A stretch of 64,000 nt of DNA from Sphingobacterium sp. B16(2022). GTDB lineage: Bacteria > Bacteroidota > Bacteroidia > Sphingobacteriales > Sphingobacteriaceae. The stretch covers positions 558,001 to 622,000 of the forward strand of contig NZ_JAAUVN010000003.1 of NCBI RefSeq assembly GCF_012030425.1, read 5' to 3'. Position numbers and translations under genes: made by a program. Shown piece after piece: positions 1 through 9,018 of this stretch (the first letter of the stretch is position 1; the number at the start of each line of letters is the position of its first letter). A model generated the notes under the pieces. That model was not told the origin of the DNA and did not search any database. It saw nothing but the letters and a program-made list of their open reading frames with translations.

Positions 1-560
1 TTTCCACAGTTTTACTGACAATATGTGGAGAAAGTAATTAACATTGTTAGCTCAATAATGTTAATTAACAAAAATTCAATTTCTATCAACAAGATATGCA
101 CTTATGAACATAAAACGCAGATAAAAGACGAGATTCAAACTATTTACACCGAACACCAAACTTTAATTTATTGAGTTATCAACATGTTATCCACACATTA
201 GCGATATTTAATTACTGAAAAATTTGAATTCGTCAAAAATATGCGCAAATAACACTAAAATCGAACATTGTGCATATTATGTGGAAAAAGTAATCCACAC
301 CTATTCAACATCCAATTTCATTCACACAAAAACAACTATTACTCACAATATGTGGATATCTTGGCATTTATCATTTACAATTAAAGGTTCTCAAAATTAT
401 TTATCACCTGTATCGTACAATTTTTCCACTTATATTAACATGTTATCCACATTTTATAAACATCCTTTATAAAACAAAAATAACGGTATTCAAAAAAATG
501 AAAATTAGGGGTCAATTAACCATTTTGTGAACAGCATGTGGAAAAAGTAATTAACATTAC
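1..560. other. oriC: Cluster of DnaA-box-like sites, candidate replication origin (may continue left of window)
   Basis: No gene is credible in this AT-rich stretch. It holds two exact TTATCCACA DnaA boxes (187-195, 443-451) and single-mismatch relatives on both strands at 24-32, 176-184, 280-288, 291-299, 351-359, 422-430 and 537-545, with a further partial one at 1-8. The 15-mer AACATGTTATCCACA occurs at 181-195 and 437-451, and ATGTGGARAAAGTAAT at 23, 279 and 536, so the motifs recur every 256-257 bp. Dense DnaA boxes in AT-rich non-coding DNA are what a bacterial origin looks like, and in Bacteroidota the origin need not lie beside dnaA. No dnaA gene is visible, and a secondary DnaA-binding locus is the alternative. 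Confidence 0.55.
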
Positions 561-995
561 TAAATAGTATATTCTGCCCAGCTATAAGATGTATAAAATT
601 TAAAAAAGAAATTTTCAACTAATAGCAACGTATACCCGATATAAGGTTAGTATAATCCAAAAATAAAATCGAATGCATTTTTTTTAAAGCATGATGATCG
701 GGATAAAATAAGCAATCACTAAAAAAACAGGTCGGTAAAAAGAATTTATTGTGCTTATGGATCGGGGTCGACAATCGAAATTATCTCAAATAAAGGATAA
801 TTCTGATTGAATTACAATAATTTTTAAAAATATCAAGATTCATGTTGCCACATATAAACCGCCTTATTTATGCCAACAGACGCTTTTACGAGAATTTAAA
901 CGCTTTAAGCCAAAAAATATTAGCCATTGGTTAACTTTTGTACAGATAAAATACTTATATTGCATAGCTATATGATGAGGACCTAAGATATTTCA
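561..995. other. Gene-free leader upstream of the TetR-type gene
   Basis: AT-rich DNA with no credible reading frame and no clear DnaA boxes. It should contain the promoter of the regulator starting at 996. A TTTG at 937-940 followed by TATATTG at 956-962 loosely resembles the Bacteroidota -33/-7 pattern (TTTG and TAnnTTTG), but the spacing is short and one base is missing, so no promoter is claimed. Confidence 0.4.
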
Positions 996-1631
996 ATGGC
1001 TAGAAAAACTTACCAAGGAGAAAAAAACAACAAAAGTAGAACGATGAATAAGCTGATTCAGGCTGTTGGAATTGTTCTAAAAAATAAAGGATATACTGGA
1101 TTAACGGTCAGTAATATTACAGCCGAAGCTGGTGTAGATAGAAAACTCGTCTCTGTTTATTTTGGTTCCGTAAACAATCTCATTGAAACCTATATTAAAG
1201 GTAAAAACTATTGGGATACCATTAACGAAAGTGCGATAAATCTCTTAACTACTGCTCCCGAAACAAGTACACGCCTCATTCTTGAAAATCTATTATTGAC
1301 GCAACTTGAACATTTCACGAACGACGAAGAAATGCAAAAAGTTGTGCTCTGGCAGATTAGTGAAAATACAGAGCTCATGGCTCACGTGATAGCAAACAGA
1401 GAGGAAATTTACCCCTTACTTTTTCCCAAAGCCGATCAGGAACTAAAAGATCAACAAGTAGATCTAAGAGCGATTTCAAGTATCTTGGTTGCCGGTATTT
1501 ATTATCTTGTCCTGCATACCAAAACAACTAATAGCACATTTTGCGAAATAGACCTCACAACAGACCAAGGAATGGGAAGAATTAAAACAACAATTAAAAA
1601 AATATTAGAAGATACCTATAGCATAGTTTAG
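996..1631 (+). CDS. TetR/AcrR-family transcriptional regulator
   Basis: A 211-residue protein of the usual TetR length. Residues about 15-62 form the DNA-binding domain: a helix starting at the RTMNKLIQA stretch, then LTVSNITAEAGVDRKLVSVY as the helix-turn-helix, and a following FGS-NLIE segment typical of the family. The remaining helical part, about 70-211, is the ligand and dimerisation domain, which is too variable to suggest a ligand. It lies 167 bp before the pilus-like genes on the same strand and could control them, but nothing in the sequence proves this. The GTCAC-GAA-GTGAC inverted repeat just after the stop (1645-1657) could be a weak terminator or an operator. Confidence 0.85.
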   Translation: MARKTYQGEKNNKSRTMNKLIQAVGIVLKNKGYTGLTVSNITAEAGVDRKLVSVYFGSVNNLIETYIKGKNYWDTINESAINLLTTAPETSTRLILENLLLTQLEHFTNDEEMQKVVLWQISENTELMAHVIANREEIYPLLFPKADQELKDQQVDLRAISSILVAGIYYLVLHTKTTNSTFCEIDLTTDQGMGRIKTTIKKILEDTYSIV

Positions 1632-1798
1632 CGTGGCCAAGTCACGAAGTGACGGAGCAGAACCCGAACTTTCCAACCTACTCACGCTCCAACGACCTAA
1701 CAGTATCACGTTCTTTATAACATCATTATGTGACTTCATTACATTGGATATACCTCTCATAATCACTAATTTTAATCAGTGTTAAGCATATAATAATT

Positions 1799-2350
1799 AT
1801 GAGAATTATGAAAAAGAACCTAATATTATCTTTATTTGCCCTGGTCGCGCTATGTCTAGGACAACAAGCCAAAGCTCAAGTATCAGTTAGTACTGCCCCT
1901 GTAACGGTCAACATTGATTTGCAGGCAGCCGTCCTGTCCATTGCTTTAGATGCAGCACCAACGGTCAACTTTGTTTATGGAACAGCAGCAGAATATACGG
2001 CTTCCAAAACAGTTACAAAACCGGGACATCTCACGGTGATCAGTAATAAACCTTATGATTTAGCAGTAAGTGCCGACGGGCTATTTACCTCTTCAAACTC
2101 AACTAATACCACAAATCTTCCTGCGCTGGGCATAGTGGGCATAACCGTTGATGCCGCAACCCTACATGGAGGAACTCTGACCCCCATAACGGCACTAACA
2201 CAGGTTGATCAAGAATTTATATCGGCGGCCAATGCAGAAATAAATGCAGTTTATAATATCAGCTATACTATAGCAGATCCAAGTTCATTAATTTCTTTAC
2301 CTTTAGAGGTTTATACCACAACGGTAACGTATACCGCAACACAATTGTAA
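1799..2350 (+). CDS. Secreted pilin-like subunit (hypothetical)
   Basis: A 183-residue protein with a clear signal peptide (MKKNL start inside, hydrophobic core, AKAQ cleavage near residue 27), so it is exported. The mature part is rich in Ala, Thr, Val and Ser with alternating beta-strand patterns, and ends in a strand (YTTTVTYTATQL) that resembles the final donor/acceptor strand of fimbrial and spore-coat-U-like subunits. The KPYDLAVSADGLF segment followed by Leu-Pro and Val-Ile strands matches in pattern the TPYNVYVRATSANF segment of the 469-residue protein two genes downstream, which suggests shared ancestry. A PapD-like chaperone gene begins 30 bp downstream, so a surface fibre subunit is the most reasonable role. 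No named family is recognised with certainty. Confidence 0.65.
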   Translation: MRIMKKNLILSLFALVALCLGQQAKAQVSVSTAPVTVNIDLQAAVLSIALDAAPTVNFVYGTAAEYTASKTVTKPGHLTVISNKPYDLAVSADGLFTSSNSTNTTNLPALGIVGITVDAATLHGGTLTPITALTQVDQEFISAANAEINAVYNISYTIADPSSLISLPLEVYTTTVTYTATQL

Positions 2351-2380
2351 ACAAATCAGTAGCACACTTTATCTTAATCT

Positions 2381-3178
2381 GTGAAATTTTATTTAACGCT
2401 AGTTTTTCTATACCTAAATACCCTGACCTATGCTCAGGGTATTTCTGTTTCGCCTTCCCGTATTTTTTTTAAGGGAGAGGCTGGGCAGACAGTCAGTCAA
2501 ACCATTTCCTTTAGCAACACCTCAACATCCGAATTCTATTTTGTAGCAAATATGAAAGACTGGGATCGTGATTCCTTAGGTGTCAAAAAATATTACCCTG
2601 TAGGCCAGCGCAAGCAATCCAATGCCACATGGTTATTGCTATCGGAAAACTCTGTCCGGTTAGCACCGGGCGAGACTAAAAATATCAATCTCAATATGAC
2701 CATTCCGCATGAAGCCACCTCGCTTGTATTAACCAATAGCATGCTATTTTTCACACAGGTAAAAGAACAGAAAGGTGAACTTCAAAAGGGCGTGAACATG
2801 AACGTCCTCCTTGAAATGGGCATCCAGATTTATCATGTCCCTACTGGCCTGTCAACTGGAGATCTGGAATTTTTAGCTTTTGAAGATAAAGGTCTCATCA
2901 CGCCGGAAGGCGGCAATAGCGTCCGGAAAATGCTTGTTAAAGTGAAAAACACGGGGCAGATCAATAAAGATGCTTACGTTCGTTTCGAACTGACCAATAT
3001 CGAGACTGGAGAAGAGGTCCCGGTAAAATCAATTGCAATAGCAATGTTACCCGAGGCAGAACAATGGATTCAACTGGATTTACCAGCAACACTCAAAGGA
3101 CGCTACCTCGCTGTAGCTATCCTAGATGCCGGAACTCAATATGACTTGAAAATTGCAGAAAAAGAAATTACATATTAA
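2381..3178 (+). CDS. Periplasmic pilus-assembly chaperone-like protein (PapD-like)
   Basis: A 265-residue secreted protein read from a GTG start, which gives a compact signal peptide ending at TYAQ (about residue 19). The mature protein begins ISVSPSRIFFKGEAGQTV, the type of first strand seen in PapD-like chaperones, followed by an Ig-like domain (about 20-130, with SNTSTSEFYF and APGETKNINL strands) and a second beta domain (about 145-265). Family members bind subunits in the periplasm and hand them to an outer-membrane usher. Its position between two secreted subunit-like genes fits that role. The end overlaps the next gene by 26 nt, suggesting translational coupling. Sequence similarity to classical PapD is low, so the call rests on fold-like pattern and context. 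Confidence 0.65.
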   Translation: MKFYLTLVFLYLNTLTYAQGISVSPSRIFFKGEAGQTVSQTISFSNTSTSEFYFVANMKDWDRDSLGVKKYYPVGQRKQSNATWLLLSENSVRLAPGETKNINLNMTIPHEATSLVLTNSMLFFTQVKEQKGELQKGVNMNVLLEMGIQIYHVPTGLSTGDLEFLAFEDKGLITPEGGNSVRKMLVKVKNTGQINKDAYVRFELTNIETGEEVPVKSIAIAMLPEAEQWIQLDLPATLKGRYLAVAILDAGTQYDLKIAEKEITY

Positions 3179-4562
3179 GAGCGCCCTCACACTAGCAGCA
3201 AGCTTGTACACCATACATGTACAGGCTCAAATCAATGTGAATCTACCAGCAGCAAATATCACCGCAAGAACAGATTATCAACAAAATTTCACATCCGGCA
3301 ACTATGCCTCTGCACTCGGCCTATTGCCTACAATCGGTGTCAAGTCCAATACCGCTAATTTCAGTAATACGCTTGGAGGTAATGGTCCTGCTCCACTCAA
3401 TTTGGCACATATCAAGCTGGTCTCTATTAATAATCTCACGGTTTTGGGTACTTTTACAGAAATTGCACTTTCCACAACCAATCAAAATATATTTGCAGCA
3501 GTTGCCAGTGTTGCTTCTGGCACTGTCCTCAACAATTTACGCTTGGCTACAGCTGGCTTCACTTGGGTGGCAGGAACATATACTGCTGAGCTGTTTTTTT
3601 TAGCTCCCGGTCTTTTAGGAGGGAATGTGATCACTCCTGCAACGCATACGATGAATGTTATTGTTCCTTCTTTCATAACGCCATTAACCACAGCAGGAAC
3701 GACCAGCATTTTAGTTAACAATTTGAGTTTTTATCGTACACCCGCAGGTATTAGTGCAAGTAAAGCCCTTAGTCTTACAAACACCGTAAATTATAGACCA
3801 AGTTTACAGACAGGTAATTCAAATTTCAGTTTTAGCACCACATTGCCTTACAATAGCCTGCCGGTCACTCCTGTTTCTTCAGTGGCAACCACTCTAACGG
3901 CAATCCCTACAGCAACGCCTATAACACTATCAACCACAGCTCAGGGATTAACCCCCGTTGCTGGACTTGCTGTACCCACAAATAATTCGCAGACATTGAA
4001 TTACGCATTCTCAATTGATGCGACAAAACTTAAAACAGGATTTTTACAGGCAGGAACCTATTCAGTACCGATCACTTACACCTGGAACAAGCCAACTGCT
4101 ACCTATCCTACAGGAACTTTACAAGCGCAGGGTGTTGGCAGTCTGGAGGTTGTGGTCAGCGATCTAAGTGAAATAATAGCAAACCAATCAACAGTTAACT
4201 TAACCTTTTCAACAGCTAGTCATTACCAGAACGGTGTTAACCAAGATATGCCAGCGCACTTAAAATTGAGTAAAACCACGCCTTATAACGTGTATGTAAG
4301 AGCCACTTCGGCAAACTTTGCCTCTGGAGTTAATAGCGTTCCACTAAATGTCATGCGGATAGGACCGATGCCAGGTCAAACCGGTATGCAGACCGTAACC
4401 TTGTCTGCCACCGCACAGCAACTTATTAATGGAGCTGACCCTGTAATCGACAGATCCTTAAATATCAGATACAGCATTCCTGCATCAGAAACTTCAAAAT
4501 TGCTCAACAAACCGGCAGGAACATATACAACGAATATCATCTTTAGTTTTGTGGCTCCTTAA
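3153..4562 (+). CDS. Large secreted multidomain pilin-like protein, possible tip subunit
   Basis: A 469-residue protein read from a TTG start inside the end of the chaperone gene; this start gives a basic MQKKK leader and a signal peptide ending at VQAQ (about residue 26). The mature part seems to contain three similar beta-rich domains, because an (A)GTY strand followed by alternating hydrophobics recurs at residues 141, 301 and 456. The last domain (about 340-469) resembles the whole 183-residue subunit upstream. A subunit with several pilin-like modules could be the tip adhesin or a linker of a surface fibre; ligand unknown. Its stop overlaps by 4 bp the stop of the convergent usher-like gene. 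Confidence 0.6.
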   Translation: MQKKKLHIKSALTLAASLYTIHVQAQINVNLPAANITARTDYQQNFTSGNYASALGLLPTIGVKSNTANFSNTLGGNGPAPLNLAHIKLVSINNLTVLGTFTEIALSTTNQNIFAAVASVASGTVLNNLRLATAGFTWVAGTYTAELFFLAPGLLGGNVITPATHTMNVIVPSFITPLTTAGTTSILVNNLSFYRTPAGISASKALSLTNTVNYRPSLQTGNSNFSFSTTLPYNSLPVTPVSSVATTLTAIPTATPITLSTTAQGLTPVAGLAVPTNNSQTLNYAFSIDATKLKTGFLQAGTYSVPITYTWNKPTATYPTGTLQAQGVGSLEVVVSDLSEIIANQSTVNLTFSTASHYQNGVNQDMPAHLKLSKTTPYNVYVRATSANFASGVNSVPLNVMRIGPMPGQTGMQTVTLSATAQQLINGADPVIDRSLNIRYSIPASETSKLLNKPAGTYTTNIIFSFVAP

Positions 4563-7381
4563 AAACGTTTAATACCCACTTTTCTACGCTCATCTTTATA
4601 ATTAAAATCTTGGAGATAAACGGTTCCTTTTTCACTTAGATCAATTTCCTGATTCGGATTTTCAATCGAAAAGGGCATACCTGCCGTCGGTATTGTTACA
4701 TTGTAATTCCCTAATGGCAGGAAAAAGGTAAAGTTGCCATCAGCATCACTCAATGTCGTGAACGTATTACTTTCCTTATCGACTGCATTAATCCGAATAC
4801 CGGATAGCTCCGGATTTGTTTGCAGGTATTTACCTGCTATAGGCTTAATTCTACCTTTTAAAATTCGTGTTTTCACCAAAGGAATAGCTAGCCGTTGATT
4901 TTTTGTTAGAACAATACTGATGGGTCCCTGAGCTACCCAGCCTTGATTATTTTCAACAAGGACAGCATATGAACCCTTAGCCATATTTAAAAATTTCACC
5001 CGTCCTTTTCCATCGGTACTCGCTACATCTTCGGCAATTTTAACCACAACTGCTTCGGGAGTTGCTTCATCAGGATCTTTAACGCCATTTTTATTCTTGT
5101 CGTCAAAAAACGACAACTGCAACATATGTCCTTTCGCACTATTAAATTTGGAAAATTTCTTTTCAATACCTACTCGAAACTGTCGGTTATTAAACGATAT
5201 GGTTTCTACAGCATTTGCCTCAGATAGATAATTGAGAGGAAGGCGGTTGCGCATAAAATTATAAAAGATGTCAGCAGTGAGACTCCAGTTCCCTTTTAAA
5301 TGCCATTTGGCATTTCCGTTAACCGATAAATTATTACTTCGGGAAAATCCATAATAGCTGTACATACCCGCTACCTGTGCCTGCAGCGTTCCCTTAAAAC
5401 TATTGATCTGCATATTAGGTCCAAAAGAATAAATTCTAAAATTTGCATCCGATGCTGTAGCAAGCAAATCGTTTAAGTAGTAAGGATTTATTTGGATATA
5501 GGTATTAAAACCGATAAACCGATATCCATAGGTACCCGTCACACGCAACGAATGAAAGGGAGAAAGCGGCTTATTGGAAGTATTCTTATACGTATAGCCA
5601 TAATCTGTGCGCAGGGAAAAGCGATGTCCCGTACTAAAAAAATTGATATCACCGATTCCTCTAATGGCATTTGATTTCCAATTTGCAGGACCGATACCTG
5701 GAATTCCAAAGCCTTGATAATCCACTTCCTGAAAAATAAAATAAGGCCTAAAATCCAGTTGAAATTTGCCCAGACCAGTATGATAACCAAGCTCATAAAT
5801 CTGGATCCGACTAGGATTATTAATGTAATAATCTTTATACCTTTCCTGAAATTTGGGATTATTATCCAGATAACTGATCCGGGCAGCGATACTTTGATTA
5901 TTTTCTAACACCTTACTGATTCGGGTATCACTCTGTATTAAACCCCTCCGCAAACCAGTATAATAGGGTGAGCTGTAATAATTCATACTCATTATCTGAT
6001 ACTGTTCTGTGCTATAGTTATAATTAATACCCATGGCAAAGGCATGTTTGCTTCCATTATAATCTGTACGCTCCATACTGTACCCCCCTTCCAGCCCCAA
6101 TTGTTGCTGTGCATTGAACCGGACTGCAGTCTTTCCGCTTACCTGATCGCTCTTGATCTCACGATAACTGTGTTCACGATGTAAATAGGTGAGGTAACTT
6201 TCCTGATTATCCTCCGATCGAACAGCATAATTAGCTCCGATAATTTTCGCGCCAGGAATCAAATTCTGCAGCTGACTGAAAAGCATATAATTATTTTCGA
6301 CTCCGTAGAGACTGATCGAGCGATTTTCACTAAATTTATAACTCGCTTTAACTCCTCTTCCACTAATCGTCTGATCCAGATTTTCATAAATATTCCCGAC
6401 TTTAACGCCCCAGTCTTTATCTTGATAATCGATATAGGTGTCATAAGCATTTAACGCCTTTTGTTCCTGATAATAATCGATATTCAGTCTGTAGTTCAGG
6501 TTTTTGTTTTCTTCGAGCTCCAGATCTCCATAAGCCTGAAACTGATAAATAGAATTTCCTTGTCCTAAACTGAGGTACTGCAAGGCAACCGTATTATTAA
6601 TAAAATCACTTTCAAGATTGTTAATAGCTCCAAACCGCTTAACACTTCCAACCCGCATAATTCGGACACGACTAGCCGCTAAGATTCGGCCCTCTTCATC
6701 AATCCCCTGCATGACAAAGTCAAAATCCTGAAAACTACTTTTATACCGCATAGTAGCCGTTAAAGGTAGTAGTGTCTGCCCCCCAGGCTGTAAGGTAACC
6801 TGCATAACGTCTCCGGTAATGGTAAAGCCTTGAGGATAGCCTGAAAAAAGAAGCTTAAATGTAATCGGTACAAGTCCAAAATTTGATGCCTGCACGAGCA
6901 ACTGTACCTGATTGGTGGAAAGATCCAAATAATACGCTGGCTGTTCCGTTTGTAACACAAGTGTTTTTTCATCATTCAATTTGATGAAAAAAGATACCGG
7001 TTTGGGTAAACGGATGGATTGATCATCACTAGAAAAACCGATTGAAAAAGATTGATGATTGCTTTTTAAGGTATTCCGATCACCCATATACTTTAATGGG
7101 TAGCTTTTTTGCTCCCGAGCTTGTAATATAATTCGCTGCGGCAGCTTTATTAATCCCGATAAAGACATCGTCTCAACAGCTGAAGGGATCAGTTCGATGG
7201 TTTTATCCGTTAAATTACGGATACTGATTTTATTAGAAAATGTCTGACCTCCTGTTACGCTTACTGTATCCTGATCAAAGCTTATGGTCACATCGGCAAC
7301 CTGTTGACTTTTCGCTTCGGATAAGAAAACACATGAGCAACACATCAGAAACAAGAAACTCCACAGACATTTTATGCGCAT
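4559..7381 (-). CDS. Usher-like outer-membrane protein with C-terminal Ig/carboxypeptidase-regulatory-like domains
   Basis: A 940-residue exported protein (signal peptide ending about SEAKSQ, residue 26). Residues about 28-130 and 150-250 are Ig-like, the first resembling a chaperone domain. Residues about 255-740 are rich in Tyr, Asn and Gln with alternating strands typical of a large beta-barrel. From about 750 comes a small Ca-binding-like segment (FFDDKNKNGVKDPDEA, as in SdrD-B/cna-B domains), then carboxypeptidase-regulatory-like domains with DGKGRVKF and DADGNFTF turns. This barrel-plus-beta-domain layout recalls fimbrial ushers of the alternative chaperone-usher pathway. It faces the chaperone and subunit genes tail to tail and lies 89 bp downstream of a LuxR-type regulator. 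Usher identity is inferred, not proven. Confidence 0.6.
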   Translation of the reverse strand: MRIKCLWSFLFLMCCSCVFLSEAKSQQVADVTISFDQDTVSVTGGQTFSNKISIRNLTDKTIELIPSAVETMSLSGLIKLPQRIILQAREQKSYPLKYMGDRNTLKSNHQSFSIGFSSDDQSIRLPKPVSFFIKLNDEKTLVLQTEQPAYYLDLSTNQVQLLVQASNFGLVPITFKLLFSGYPQGFTITGDVMQVTLQPGGQTLLPLTATMRYKSSFQDFDFVMQGIDEEGRILAASRVRIMRVGSVKRFGAINNLESDFINNTVALQYLSLGQGNSIYQFQAYGDLELEENKNLNYRLNIDYYQEQKALNAYDTYIDYQDKDWGVKVGNIYENLDQTISGRGVKASYKFSENRSISLYGVENNYMLFSQLQNLIPGAKIIGANYAVRSEDNQESYLTYLHREHSYREIKSDQVSGKTAVRFNAQQQLGLEGGYSMERTDYNGSKHAFAMGINYNYSTEQYQIMSMNYYSSPYYTGLRRGLIQSDTRISKVLENNQSIAARISYLDNNPKFQERYKDYYINNPSRIQIYELGYHTGLGKFQLDFRPYFIFQEVDYQGFGIPGIGPANWKSNAIRGIGDINFFSTGHRFSLRTDYGYTYKNTSNKPLSPFHSLRVTGTYGYRFIGFNTYIQINPYYLNDLLATASDANFRIYSFGPNMQINSFKGTLQAQVAGMYSYYGFSRSNNLSVNGNAKWHLKGNWSLTADIFYNFMRNRLPLNYLSEANAVETISFNNRQFRVGIEKKFSKFNSAKGHMLQLSFFDDKNKNGVKDPDEATPEAVVVKIAEDVASTDGKGRVKFLNMAKGSYAVLVENNQGWVAQGPISIVLTKNQRLAIPLVKTRILKGRIKPIAGKYLQTNPELSGIRINAVDKESNTFTTLSDADGNFTFFLPLGNYNVTIPTAGMPFSIENPNQEIDLSEKGTVYLQDFNYKDERRKVGIKRF

Positions 7382-7470
7382 ATCAGGAAATTCAAATTAT
7401 AACAAAAATCAGTCTTAATTCGGTCAGTGAGAAATATATAAAGTCACATCTTCATGTTACGAAATAATCT

Positions 7471-8088
7471 CTACATCGACAATTGCGCAATCAGTTCGCC
7501 TTTACTGTTGATATTTAATTTTCGATATACACGTTTGATATAAATACGTACCGTATCTAATGATATTTTATATTCTTCAGCAATCAGCTTATAACTCAAT
7601 CCTTCAACGATACCATTGGCTACCTGAAGCTCACGCGCCGTGAGCAGATCTTCGTATTTTTTTGAACTAAAAGCCTGGTTGATCAGTGCCCTATTGATTG
7701 TAGGACTGATAAAAGAACCTTGATTAAGCGTAATAAGTATGGCATGCACAAGATCCTGCATACACGTATCCTTCAGCAGATAACTGACGGCTCCGTTTCG
7801 AAAACATTTACGAACAATTTTTACATCCGTTAGATTAGTCAATATGATCACCTCAGACATTGGAAAAAGCTTTTTTACTTTTTCCATGATCAAGGTATCT
7901 TGGTGTTCAATATCGAGCAGCAACACATCAGGAACTGGAGATTTCTCCTCCCGGGTTAAATTGCAGTATTCCAAATCAAAAAGAATTGTTATAGGAATAG
8001 CGGTGCCACCCAACGTGTGTGTCACAAGAATACGCTTAATAGCTTCTCGAGCATGTGCGTTGTTATCAATAATTCCCACTTTAATCAT
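7471..8088 (-). CDS. LuxR/NarL-type response regulator
   Basis: A 205-residue protein. The N-terminal receiver (about 1-125) has the acidic pocket near Asp8, the phosphoryl-accepting Asp59 in VLLLDIEH, a Thr in VIILTNLT and the conserved Lys in SYLLKDT. The C-terminal LuxR-type helix-turn-helix spans about 144-200 (LTARELQVANGI, then KLIAEEYKISLDTVRIYIKR). It should bind DNA when phosphorylated. No histidine kinase adjoins it, so it is an orphan within this window. It is upstream of, and on the same strand as, the usher-like gene and is probably co-transcribed with it, which makes control of the surface-fibre genes the natural guess. Confidence 0.88.
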   Translation of the reverse strand: MIKVGIIDNNAHAREAIKRILVTHTLGGTAIPITILFDLEYCNLTREEKSPVPDVLLLDIEHQDTLIMEKVKKLFPMSEVIILTNLTDVKIVRKCFRNGAVSYLLKDTCMQDLVHAILITLNQGSFISPTINRALINQAFSSKKYEDLLTARELQVANGIVEGLSYKLIAEEYKISLDTVRIYIKRVYRKLNINSKGELIAQLSM

Positions 8089-8478
8089 AATACAGTTGTA
8101 CTTAAAATTTAGGTGATCGGTTTATAAAAATATTCAAAACTTAAACTTGTTATTGAACATCTATACTATTGATTAAAGATAACTTTTTATAAGGATAAAA
8201 TAGTTCATTTTCTTCAATATTAAGTATAAATACTGCTACCATATCAGTATTTCCGCAAACTAATTCTTCAGAAGTAAAGAATTACTTAACTTATATTCAG
8301 CAAATATCAATCATTTGCCTGAGCAACAAATGAAAACTTTAAGCAGAAAGAATCTTAACTATTAACTTTCTATTTTCCAACCTCACATAAAGTGACCTGA
8401 TACGAAAGTAACGGCTGGGGCTGGTAAGCGGAGGGACAGCTTAACATCATGTAGATAGCAGTCAGGCCATTTGACCTT
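8089..8478. other. Gene-free spacer between the urease operon end and the LuxR-type regulator
   Basis: No credible gene is seen. The part next to 8088 is AT-rich and should hold the promoter of the response regulator. The part after ureE (8400-8478) is more GC-rich but shows no clear terminator hairpin with a T-run, so the end of the urease transcript could not be placed. Confidence 0.4.
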
Positions 8479-8937
8479 CTAACTTAATAACCATGATGCG
8501 CCAAACGCCTGTAAAGTAGAGGCTGGTGAAAGTGTGCGCGTTTCTATAACAACATTGTTGCCATATTGCCCTTTTAATGCTGGATAGAGCTGTCCATCAT
8601 ACGCAAGTGCTAGCCCATCATCAAACCAAAATAGAGGTAAATGCCGATTGCCAACATCAAAACAAAAATGACCGATAGCATTAAGATCTGTAGATTTAAG
8701 AACGATACAAGCACATGGTTTGATATATATCTGTATGGCGACCTCTGGAGAAGAATACACAAACTCTCCATCATCAAGAGCAGTACCGCCTGTCCGATGG
8801 AGGCGCACAAATCGGCCATCCCTTGTCTCACGACTCAAAACAGTCTTGTTGACTTCATACCAGTCAATCGCCAGTAGGTCTATGACCGAAGGATCAATTT
8901 CAGATGGAGTGATTAAATTTCTTTCTATAACAAGCAT
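8479..8937 (-). CDS. ureE: Urease accessory protein UreE, second copy
   Basis: A 152-residue protein with the UreE signature GNRHLPLF; His99 corresponds to the nickel-binding histidine at the UreE dimer interface. The N-terminal half is the peptide-binding-like domain (RETRDGRFVRLHRTGG), the C-terminal half the metal-binding ferredoxin-like domain. It lacks the His-rich tail found in some UreE proteins. UreE delivers Ni to UreG during maturation of the urease active site. This is the last gene of the operon, 81 bp after hypA, and a clearly diverged paralogue lies at 11639-12124. Why two copies exist is unknown; they may form heterodimers or serve different nickel conditions. Confidence 0.88.
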   Translation of the reverse strand: MLVIERNLITPSEIDPSVIDLLAIDWYEVNKTVLSRETRDGRFVRLHRTGGTALDDGEFVYSSPEVAIQIYIKPCACIVLKSTDLNAIGHFCFDVGNRHLPLFWFDDGLALAYDGQLYPALKGQYGNNVVIETRTLSPASTLQAFGASWLLS

Positions 8938-9018
8938 ATCAGATCGGATTAACAGATCGCAATTTTTAAGATTTTTCCCTTAATCAAGACAGCCATCTAT
9001 TTTTTATATCATTGATTT

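Noticed and set aside
224..472. 82-residue open frame in the DnaA-box region
   Set aside because: Composition is random-like, it runs through several DnaA boxes and no family or ribosome-binding site is seen.
8400..8478. Possible structured RNA after the urease operon
   Set aside because: More GC-rich than its surroundings, but no stable hairpin or known riboswitch pattern could be drawn.
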